Assembly: GCF_900130015.1 (NCBI RefSeq) | Contig: NZ_FQXS01000036.1 | Location: 1-40,025 of the forward strand | From: Desulfofustis glycolicus DSM 9705 | GTDB taxonomy: Bacteria; Desulfobacterota; Desulfobulbia; Desulfobulbales; Desulfocapsaceae | Direction of reading: 5' to 3' | DNA: 40,025 bases | Part shown: positions 33,472-40,025 of the stretch, piece after piece | Layout of the letters: each line of letters opens with the position of its first letter | How positions within the stretch are numbered: position 1 is the stretch's first letter | Position numbers and translations under genes: made by a program | Notes under the pieces: generated by a model | What the model was told of the DNA's origin: nothing | Databases searched by the model: none | Seen by the model: the letters and a program-made list of their open reading frames with translations, nothing else

Positions 33472-33782
33472 CGCGTACCGGGCAGCGACTCCTTGGCGAA
33501 ATACGCGGCTGCTTTTTTTAAGATATCGCGCTCCATCCGAACCATTGCCAACTCCTTCTTGGTCTTGGCAAGTTCGATCTCCACCTCGGTCAGTGGGCGT
33601 CGATCTTTGCCAATGGTGCCAAGCTTGCCCGCCTTGGCAGCCCGCACCCAGGACTCAAGCGTGCTTTTCGGCAATGAGAGCCGCTGCGCCGCTTGTCCGG
33701 CAGACAGGCCATCCTCCAGCACCAGCCGGGCGGCCTCTTCCCGGAGTTCCTTTGTGTACCGGCCGTTCGGAATCTTTTCCAT
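33468..33782 (-). CDS. IS3 transposase OrfA (HTH, leucine zipper)
   Basis: The 104-aa protein begins MEKIPNGRYTKELREEAARL with an HTH (LSAGQAAQRLSLPKSTLESW) and a coiled-coil segment EVEIELAKTKKELAMVRMER before DILKKAAAYFA. The codons for LKKA contain seven A followed by G (minus strand, 33519-33512), the usual -1 slippery site of this family; the orfB frame is open upstream of its ATG. The product binds the IS ends. Confidence 0.93.
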   Translation of the reverse strand: MEKIPNGRYTKELREEAARLVLEDGLSAGQAAQRLSLPKSTLESWVRAAKAGKLGTIGKDRRPLTEVEIELAKTKKELAMVRMERDILKKAAAYFAKESLPGTR

Positions 33783-33836
33783 GATGACACCTCCACTCTG
33801 GTTTATGAATGATCAGAGATTTCGTGTCCATCATTT

Positions 33837-34373
33837 TCAGCCTACCTCATCTTCCGCAACGTCCAGATAGGCAGAGACCAACCGCTGCAATTGCTCTTCA
33901 AAATATTGTTTGCCAAGAACAGAACCATCATTCTTTAAACGCTCATCATCCATTGTGTAGCCTTTGATGGTGAACTCCTGAATAATCGTTGTCGCCCATT
34001 TACGGAACTGCACGGCACGTTCTCAGTTGACCTTGTAGCCTACAGCGATGATAGCCGAAAGATTGTAGTGTTTGGTATTGTAATTTTTACCGTCTGAGGC
34101 AGTTATTCGAAAATTTCGAATAACTGAATCCTCTTCCAATTCACTATCAGCAAACACCTTTTTCAAGTGATAGTTAATGGTATGCGTCTCGACATCGTAG
34201 AGAACGCCCATCATTTTTTGGGTCAGCCAGATATTTTCATCTGCATAAACCGCCTCAACGCCTCCCTTACCACTTGCCGCGACAAATGTCAGGTACTCAG
34301 CAGCCGAGGACCGGACAATGGATGTCTCTTCTTTTCCTGTCTTTTTTTTTCTTTTGTCTTTATCCTTTTTCAT
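33837..34373 (-). pseudogene. RhuM-family protein gene with one in-frame stop and an internal deletion
   Basis: The N-terminal 116 codons read EYLTFVAASGKGGVEAVYAD, NIWLTQKMMGVLYDVETHTI, EEDSVIRNFRITASDGKNYN and YNLSAIIAVGYKVN, the RhuM virulence-protein domain. Codon 117 is TGA where Ser is normal (VN-stop-ERAVQFRKWATT), and the same frame continues FTIKGYTMDDERLKNDG. Then YFEEQLQR joins LVSAYLDVAED, which in full-length RhuM proteins lies over 100 residues further on, so a central piece is missing. The ATG overlaps the previous stop (ATGA). The function of RhuM is not established. Confidence 0.8.
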
Positions 34374-34960
34374 TCAATCCCTCCCCAGGTTTTAAATCTG
34401 TCTCGGGACCAGCGTAGATATTTCATCAACTCCCAATTAACAGCTTGGGCATCAAATTTTCCACTGTCATAATCACCACCAGCCCATTCCGTGTAGCTCG
34501 TATGTTCCCTGTGATTCGGATCTTTCAGTGCTTTGCAGAATTCAAAAAAACCGGGTGCTCCCCCTACATCTTCTGGTGGGCAGCATCTTTCACCTTCCAG
34601 GCAGTACAATTCCATTCCCGGCTCCGGATTGAAATAGTGGCTGTCTTCGATCACCAACTCGTGTTCCCAGTCATCACCAAAGTCATATAGATAACGAAAT
34701 GTCCGACCTTTTTGTTTGATCAGATCGCCAAGACGATATTTCCCGCATTCAAATCCGTCTTGTTTTGATTTCGGATATTCGGTGTATCGTTTTTTTCCGA
34801 CCCCGAACTCATGGAGATGATAGTCTTTCCATCCCATGACAACCTGGATGACATCGTGGAGCCGGTCCAGTGTGATTCTGGCCGGCACCACAAAACGTCG
34901 CCAGATTTCAGGTTCGATATCAAGTAGTTAAATTTTCAACAAGTAATATCGTTCAGTCAT
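34370..34960 (-). pseudogene. Plasmid pRiA4b ORF-3-family gene with an in-frame TAA at codon 11
   Basis: From the ATG at 34960 (AGGTG upstream) the frame reads MTERYYLLKI, stop, LLDIEPEIWRRFVVPARITL and DRLHDVIQVVMGWKDYHLHE, then GRTFRYLYDFGDDWEHELVI and CCPPEDVGGAPGF, the hallmarks of the pRiA4b ORF-3 family. The TAA (34928-34930) replaces what is likely Glu. Translation could restart at an internal GTG (VPARIT), giving 173 aa without the first strand. Start and stop overlap both neighbours by 4 nt. The family is common in mobile regions and of unknown role. Confidence 0.82.
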
Positions 34961-36309
34961 TTTTTCACCTCATATTTCGACCAAAAGCTTCTTTTACGGC
35001 CATGGTCCTGATATATCCGATTTTTGAAAGCCTCATGGTTATTAAACGTTTTCCATTCTGTTACAACCGCAGCCAGTTTATCCAGTTTTTTTAGATACCG
35101 GATACCATGGGGATAAGCCTTTGTATATCCGCGCTCCAGGATCGAAACCAGCAGACTGCGGTAAATAAGACTGGCTGCAAGGTTACGGTTTTCCAATACC
35201 ATTTCCTCAGCCAAAGAAAGCAGGCTGCCATAGTAATTGCCGTTCAACTGATCCGCCCGTTCAAGAAGATATGCTTCGGCCTCATCAATTTTTCCGGTTG
35301 CAATCAGAAAATTTGCATCTGACTCGCGCAACGTCGAACATTCAGAAATTAAAGCAATTTCATCAACAATAATTTTATCCTGTTTCTCTTGGCCGATTAC
35401 ATCCAAAAGCGCTTGAAGGGTATCCATTGAACGATGGGATCTGAATTTTCGATGTAGAAGATCGGTCAGTTTTTCCGAGTCTCCCTGTTGTCTGAAAATA
35501 TCCAGCAACAATTGATCCCGCTCATATGCTTGAAAAGTTTAATCTTCAGGGATTTTATTCAGCCATAAATGGGCTGCCTCAACATCCCCACTTTCCAGAT
35601 ACACACGGGCAATATCGATGAACGCCGCGGTTGATAGTTTTCCCCATGAAGCAATACGGGTCTTTTCAAAGAGTTTCGCATCCTTGATCTGCCGGGCAAG
35701 AGACTCGATCAACATCAGATGTCTGCGCCTGCCGTATTCATCTTTATCTTTATCCGCCAGTCCCTGAAGCCTGGCAATCATCGTGCGGATAACCGGATCG
35801 GGCAGACAGTCACCTGCACAATCTATCAGCGCATCCCGGACCCCATAGCCATTTTTCCGGTTCAGATCCAGTATGATATCAGCAACCTTTGGTTTATCAG
35901 CACAGCGCAAGGCATACGCCACGAATACCTCTTTTGCGTCATGGCGGAAAACATCACCCACATCACCGCCAGAGTCATCACAGCGCTCGAAAATGTCTTC
36001 ATCTGTCTCATAAAAAGCGGCAACCATCTCCACACCCGTCAACGGATCACTAACACCCGACTTTAGATCCTGAAGGAGCATTGTAAGATCCCGGGCAAAC
36101 CCGGAAGCTCCTCGCCAGTCAATAAAGCGTTTTGATCGTTTCAGTCCTGCCAGCTTCTTTTTGAAACGCTGGATATTCTCCTTAGGCGTTGCAATAAGGC
36201 GTTCAACAAGATCATCGGCAGCATCATTCAGCACAGCAATTTCCAATAGGGCATGAGCCAGGCGTTCCGCCCCTAAGTCGATCAGTTTCTGCTTTTTATC
36301 ATTGTTCAA
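34957..36309 (-). pseudogene. DUF6880-like protein gene split by one in-frame TAA
   Basis: The N-terminal part (KQKLIDLGAERLAHALLEIA, LKRSKRFIDWRGASGFARDL, FERCDDSGGDVGDVFRHDAK) and the C-terminal part (LLLDIFRQQGDSEKLTDLLH and helical TPR-like sequence to FWSKYEVKK) lie in the same frame, divided by a single TAA at 35539-35541 (codon 257; IPED-stop-TFQAYERDQ). Together they make a helical-repeat protein of about 450 residues that resembles DUF6880, an assignment made from memory. I chose TTG 36309 as start since GGGGA lies 8 nt upstream and homology begins there. Its stop overlaps the next ATG. The role is unknown. Confidence 0.7.
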
Positions 36310-36327
36310 TCCGCATTTCCCCAATCA

Positions 36328-37399
36328 TCAAGCAGCCTCTTTCCATATATAACGATGGTGAAGCCCTCCAACCCTTAGAAGGAATATCAATATACCATTT
36401 TCCGGTTCAAATTGTACCTGACGTTCGAACGGCGTATCTTTTGAAAGGCCAAGGTGGTTTCTATCATGATGATAATATTTGAAGTATTCTGACAAAATTA
36501 TTTTTTAAATGTTTCTCGTTGAGCACAATTATACGATTTAAACAATCACGTCGGATGCTACCTATAAATCTTTCACAATATGGGTTTTGCCAAGGGCTGT
36601 GAGGTGCTGTTTTTACTTCTTCAATCCCTATATTTCGTATACGCTTTTGGAAAATCTTTCCATAAATCCCATCTTGATCTCTTAATAAATATTTTGGTTT
36701 TGTATCCCAGGGACATGCATCTACAATTTGTTGAGCAGTCCATTGGGCTGTCGGATTCAAGGTTACATTAAAGTGAACGACTTTCCGTCGTTCATGCCAT
36801 AGGATTACAAATACATACAGAATTTTGAAATCGGCTGTTGGTACAGTGAAAAAATCTATAGCATAAGTATTGTTCATGTGATTCTTCAGAAATGTCCGCC
36901 AAGTCTGAGAAGGAGGATTACCAACCCGATATCTCTTGATCATATTTGACACCGTTCGCTCAGAGATCACAATCCCCAATTTAATGAGTTCACCATGCAG
37001 TGTCGGCGCACCCCAAAGAGGATTTTCCTTTATCATTTTTTTGACGATCCTTTGAACTTTTATATCTGTGGGAGGTCTTCCTGCTTTTTGGGATTTGGAT
37101 TTCCAATACAATTTAAAACCCTTTCTGTGCCATCGTATTACAGTCTCCGGTTGCACAACGATCAATACATTTTTCCAGCCATTCCACTATCGGGAAAGAA
37201 TAACCCAGAAAAGGCGGTCTCTTTTACGGATTTTAGGGCGACGGACCGATTGCTTCATGATAGCAAGTTGCTGCCGAAGGGCAAGATTTTCAATTATAAA
37301 TCGAAAATTCAATTTGTATATCAGAATAATGCTAAAAAATGTGAAGCTTATTGTTTCCATAATGCTTGAGGGATTATCAGGCACTACCGAAATTGTCAA
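36328..37399 (-). pseudogene. Integrase-core (IS481/rve-type) transposase with a stop and a frameshift
   Basis: The frame from 37399 (ENLALRQQLAIMKQSVRRPK, RDRLFWVILSR) is broken by a TAG at 37187-37189 where homologues have Leu or Ile in SRxWNGW, then continues ETVIRWHRKGFKLYWKSKSQ, NTYAIDFFTVPTADFKILYV, YLLRDQDGIYG and PWQNPYCERFIGSIRRDC with the DDE residues. Near 36,500 an indel shifts frame; the other frame then completes LSEYFKYYHHDRNHLGLSKD to YIWKEAA and stop at 36328. No terminal repeats were found. It lies 18 bp upstream of the DUF6880-like start. Confidence 0.85.
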
Positions 37400-37404
37400 T
37401 GATT

Positions 37405-37581
37405 TCAGTTAAGACGGATTAATGCGAAGGACAACAAAAATTTCTGCAAAGGCCCTCTTTTAAAATGTTCATCACATCTTGCCTTTAAAACATCCCACAA
37501 AACGGGAACCTTTCCCCTTACATATAGATCCGCGGCTTCTTGAACCATAGGATTAGCGCCGAGCCTCGTGCCTCGGCACGG
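37405..37581 (-). other. Unrecognised short reading frame upstream of the transposase
   Basis: It reads RLGANPMVQEAADLYVRGKV, then PVLWDVLKARCDEHFKRG and ends LLSFALIRLN (58 codons bounded by stops). It looks like protein-coding sequence, perhaps the C-terminal end of a lost gene, but I do not recognise the family. No start signal is seen; an internal ATG would leave 47 residues. Confidence 0.3.
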
Positions 37582-37592
37582 TCACTAATCCT
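37549..37592 (+). repeat. Two-part inverted repeat upstream of the MarR gene
   Basis: AGGATTAG (37549-37556) pairs with CTAATCCT (37585-37592), and GCCGAG (37558-37563) with CTCGGC (37572-37577), forming a 44-nt stem-loop about 30 bp before the MarR promoter. It could be an operator or terminator. Confidence 0.45.
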
Positions 37593-37621
37593 TCATTTGT
37601 TCGGCACATTATCTTTTTTTC

Positions 37622-37648
37622 TTGACAAAAGCGTTTAGGAGCTATACT
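37622..37648 (+). promoter_or_regulatory. Promoter of the MarR-MATE unit
   Basis: TTGACA (37622-37627) and TATACT (37643-37648) with a 15-bp spacer, shorter than ideal. The expected start of transcription falls at about 37655-37658, i.e. at the ATG of the MarR gene. Confidence 0.5.
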
Positions 37649-37657
37649 CATTCTGCC

Positions 37658-38134
37658 ATGATAAATATGAAATTTAAAAGCAGGACAAAGATCAGCTACA
37701 CCTTTTTAAGGATAGTCTCCAAGTTCATTGGGATTGACAAAAAAAACCGGAACTACGGGACAGACCATCCCTTGTACCTGGCGGAAATCCATATGATCAA
37801 ATCCATCAAAGAGAATGAAGGTATCCATGTCACCGGTCTGGCGGACATGTTAGGCGTGACGAAAGGCGCGGTGTCCCAGATTATAAAAAAGCTTGAACGT
37901 AAGGGGATGGTCGTCAAGGATACCGACCCCCGTAATTTGTCAAGACTTGTGCTAAAGCTGACGCTAAAAGGCAAAACAGCATATATGTATCACGAAAAGA
38001 TGCATCAGGAAATTGACGAGTTTTTTAATATAGCGCTGAAAAATGCCACCGAAAAAAACAAGAAATTTTTGAAGGACCTTCTCAACTCGTTGGATGAGGA
38101 GATTGATGCCTTTGAAAAACGAGAGCATCCTTAA
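37658..38134 (+). CDS. MarR-family regulator next to a MATE exporter
   Basis: The 158-aa protein has a MarR winged helix: HMIKSIKENEGIHVTGLADM, LGVTKGAVSQIIKKLERKGM and VKDTDPRNLSRLVLKLTLKG with the wing. I chose ATG 37658; the longer frame starts inside the -35 hexamer. No ribosome binding site is seen, so the mRNA may be leaderless. The Lys- and Ile-rich, AT-rich sequence is unlike the left part and suggests transfer from Firmicutes. It probably represses the MATE gene 172 bp downstream, as MepR does with MepA. Confidence 0.85.
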   Translation: MINMKFKSRTKISYTFLRIVSKFIGIDKKNRNYGTDHPLYLAEIHMIKSIKENEGIHVTGLADMLGVTKGAVSQIIKKLERKGMVVKDTDPRNLSRLVLKLTLKGKTAYMYHEKMHQEIDEFFNIALKNATEKNKKFLKDLLNSLDEEIDAFEKREHP

Positions 38135-38306
38135 CGCTAACCGAGAACTTTCCCTGTAGTTTGGGATGCAGTTTATTATGAATAGTGTATGGTAGCTAAA
38201 CGCTTTCCATCTATAGCAAGCCTTGTGTATCAAACTAGATTTTAACAGGCCTTTATTTTGATCAAAGAGTATAGCTGCTAAACCATAATTAAAGGAGTTG
38301 TATATT

Positions 38307-39671
38307 ATGACCTCAAACGATCAAAAGCTTCAGATGATGCGGGACGAGAAAATCCCGAAGGTACTTTTAAAAATGGGCATCCCAATCATGATTGGGATGC
38401 TGGTTAATGCGCTTTTCAACGTGGTGGACGCCTACTTCGTCGGTGGGCTGGGAACCAGCCAGATCGGCGCAGTTTCCATTGTCTTTCCGATTGTGCAGAT
38501 TGTCATGGGGCTTGGCATGGCCTTCGGAAGCGGTGCGGGGTCCTATACCGCTCGTTTATTAGGTAAAGGGGACACTGAGAAGGCAAACATAACCGCTTCG
38601 ACAGCCTTGTTTTCGAGCCTTATTGTCGGAGTGATATCCATCTCGATTGCCATGTGTTTCCTTGACAATATACTGGTCGCGCTAGGTGCTACAGAAACGA
38701 TACTGCCTTACGCCAGAGAATATTCGGTTATCTACATTACAGGCTCAATTCTGTGTATTTTCAATGTCGCTATGAACAATATTATCTTAGCCGAAGGCAG
38801 GTCGAAACTGACAATGATTTCCATGCTGATCGGCGGTGGCCTTAACGTCATACTCGACCCCATATTCATTTTTACTCTGAACTTAGGGATACGGGGTGCT
38901 GCAATCGCTACAGTTATCTCCCAGGCCGTAACGACTTGCCTTTACCTATGGTTTATCCTCAGCAAAAAAGGATATCTTCGTTTTTCTCCCCGTCTATTTG
39001 TCTTCGACTTTGCTATCTACGGCGAGGTGTTCAAGATTGGCATCCCAGTTCTTGTGTTCCAGTTGTTAGCCAGCGCTTCAATGGGGTTTTCCAATACGGC
39101 AGCCAGCGTATACGGAGACTCAGCCGTTGCCGCCGTTGGCGTTGTTACACGCATTATGGCTATCGGGACATATGTGGTCTTTGGCTTTGTAAAGGGTTTC
39201 CAACCTGTGGCCGGATACAATTTTGGTGCGAAAAACTATAACCGAATGGACGAAGCCACAAAGGTCTCGCTGAGATGGGCGACAATATTTTGCGCTGTTG
39301 CGGCGCTTCTTATGATCTTCATTCCCAAACAAATTGTATCACCGTTTTCTAAAAATGATTTGGTGCTGATTGACATCGGAGTGCGTGCGCTACGTGCAAA
39401 CGGAATCATTTTTGCGCTGTTTGGTTTCCAGATGGTCTATATGTCGCTGTTTCTTGCGATGGGGCGAGAAAAAGAAGGCGGATTTCTCAGCATCAGCCGC
39501 CAAGGCTTGTTCTTCATTCCGTCAATTCTGATACTACCTTTTATGTTTGGGCTTGAAGGCGTTATTTGGGCTCAGCCCGTGGCAGACTTTTTTTCAGTTA
39601 TTTTTACGGCAGTGCTCGCGCTTCGACTTCATAAACAAAATAGGGTATTGCTTTTTGCCAAGAAAGTATAA
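38307..39671 (+). CDS. MATE-family multidrug efflux pump, MepA-like
   Basis: The 454-aa protein has 12 hydrophobic segments in two six-helix halves. The first half begins VLLKMGIPIMIGMLVNALFN and VVDAYFVGGLG, the MATE signature; the second starts FKIGIPVLVFQLLASASMGF, followed by VKGFQPVAGYNFGAKNYNRM, which mirrors the first. It exports cationic drugs or metabolites using an ion gradient. AAAGGAG (38291-38297) lies 9 nt before the ATG at 38307. Composition is AT-rich like the MarR gene, with which it forms a MepRA-like pair. Confidence 0.92.
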   Translation: MTSNDQKLQMMRDEKIPKVLLKMGIPIMIGMLVNALFNVVDAYFVGGLGTSQIGAVSIVFPIVQIVMGLGMAFGSGAGSYTARLLGKGDTEKANITASTALFSSLIVGVISISIAMCFLDNILVALGATETILPYAREYSVIYITGSILCIFNVAMNNIILAEGRSKLTMISMLIGGGLNVILDPIFIFTLNLGIRGAAIATVISQAVTTCLYLWFILSKKGYLRFSPRLFVFDFAIYGEVFKIGIPVLVFQLLASASMGFSNTAASVYGDSAVAAVGVVTRIMAIGTYVVFGFVKGFQPVAGYNFGAKNYNRMDEATKVSLRWATIFCAVAALLMIFIPKQIVSPFSKNDLVLIDIGVRALRANGIIFALFGFQMVYMSLFLAMGREKEGGFLSISRQGLFFIPSILILPFMFGLEGVIWAQPVADFFSVIFTAVLALRLHKQNRVLLFAKKV

Positions 39672-39839
39672 AAAAACAATCAGACGTCTGACATATGGCC
39701 CCCATCGGGTACAAACACAAAGGGGCAAACCCTTATTATTGATTAAATGTTTACCATTAATACGGTTTGTTCAACGGCCCGGGGAAGTGGGGTGGATAGT
39801 TCACCTTACTGCTGCTAAAGATTTGCTTCGCCTTGCCCG
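39672..39839. other. Sequence between the MATE gene and the long attC-like site
   Basis: No gene is supported. The minus-strand frame that crosses 39757-39999 runs through the attC-like palindrome and is not accepted as a gene. Confidence 0.35.
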
Positions 39840-39964
39840 TCATAACGCCCAGGATCATGAGCGCGTATTGTGCGTCTGCCTGAATCCGTTTGTTGTCCCT
39901 GAGTTTGTCAGATTCCCAGAATTTTGTAGCGGTGGCGCGCTTATGATCCTGGGCGTTGTTCCCG
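39840..39964 (-). other. Long attC-like site, complete
   Basis: Arms TAACGCCCAGGATCATGAGC (39843 on) and GCTTATGATCCTGGGCGTTG (to 39958) pair over more than 20 bp with one or two mismatches and enclose about 75 nt. Minus-strand cores are CGGGAAC (imperfect R'') and GTTATGA. Parts of this site recur at 25757-25780 and 30976-31055. About 125 bp, at the long end of attC lengths. Confidence 0.65.
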
Positions 39965-39984
39965 CGCAGCGGGGACAACGTTGC
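39958..39984. repeat. Short hairpin between two attC-like sites
   Basis: GTTGTTCCCGCGCAGCGGGG followed by ACAAC forms an 11-bp-arm hairpin with one mismatch. It occupies nearly all the space between the long site and the cut-off site, so no gene fits there. Confidence 0.5.
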
Positions 39985-40025
39985 AAATAACCGGTGCAAA
40001 TGGAGCGCAGCGGAATTTGCATCCG
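39985..40025 (-). other. attC-like site cut by the window end
   Basis: AAATAAC (core GTTATTT on the minus strand) is followed by CGGTGCAAATGGAGCGCAGC and GGAATTTGCATCCG. From GTGCAAA to the end it matches the GNAT-associated site (31874-31945) in 28 of 32 positions. The distal half lies outside the window. Confidence 0.65.

Larger units (their letters stand above)
32594..33830 (-). mobile_element. IS3-family insertion sequence
   Basis: The element is 1237 bp long with terminal repeats TGGACACGAAA at both ends (32594-32604 and complement at 33820-33830), ending in TG/CA as IS3 elements do. It carries orfA and orfB on the minus strand. The flanking 3-4 bp differ (left ATAG, right TCAT), so no target duplication is visible. 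It separates the truncated GNAT gene from the RhuM-like gene. Confidence 0.9.

Noticed and set aside
33837-36309. Stop-codon recoding (selenocysteine or reassigned stop) as the cause of the in-frame stops
   Set aside because: TAA, TGA and, in the next gene, TAG all occur, the TGA position normally holds Ser rather than Cys, and left-hand genes end normally at these codons.
39757-39999. 80-codon minus-strand frame at the right end
   Set aside because: It reads through a long attC-like palindrome, and a related string is found in the decayed site at 30976-31055, so the similarity is of DNA sites rather than protein.

Overview
The window looks like a piece of a Desulfobacterota chromosome (perhaps Desulfobulbales-like). 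The basis is gene content only: a decaheme MtrA/MtrB-type electron conduit, a PocR/PAS hybrid histidine kinase, a large AsmA/DUF748 protein and a GC-rich left part. No rRNA, tRNA or CRISPR array was seen, and the taxonomic placement is an inference.

Left part, about 1-25,220, GC-rich and mostly intact: the 3' end of a tyrosine recombinase; a SlyD-like FKBP isomerase; a quinone-stress unit in which an MhqO-like VOC dioxygenase is fused to an MhqD-like hydrolase, followed by its MarR regulator and preceded by an MhqR-box-like palindrome; a 1195-aa AsmA-like protein with internal tandem repeats; a minus-strand operon of a formylglycine-generating-enzyme-like protein, a decaheme cytochrome (MtrA/DmsE type) and an MtrB-type outer-membrane barrel; an MFS transporter; a membrane-anchored protein of unknown function; a hybrid sensor kinase; a complete dipeptide ABC transporter operon ending in an M55 D-aminopeptidase; and an SDR reductase. 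Three copies of a REP-like palindromic element lie between these genes.

Right part, about 25,220-40,025, AT-richer and mosaic: I read this as a decaying array of integron gene cassettes with no integrase in view. One full attC-like site follows a VOC gene, one overlaps the stop codon of a GNAT gene, one long site and one cut-off site lie at the right end, and partial sites are scattered elsewhere. Cassette-type cargo includes two copies of a GFA-family gene (one with an internal deletion), hipBA with three evenly spaced operator palindromes, RelE-like and HicB-like remnants, a VOC protein, a flavin reductase and a truncated acetyltransferase. An IS3-family element interrupts the array. A three-gene operon (DUF6880-like, pRiA4b ORF-3-like, RhuM-like) has exactly one in-frame stop codon in each gene. 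A degenerate integrase-core transposase and a MarR-MATE pair of Firmicutes-like character follow.

The left half is ordinary housekeeping and respiratory accessory content in compact operons. The right half is a mobile-gene region in which decay by point stops, short deletions and IS activity is visible. The strongest leads are the attC series, the three-gene operon with single stops, the duplicated cassette with a microhomology deletion, the 38-bp-phased hipBA operators and the fused Mhq enzyme with its candidate operator.
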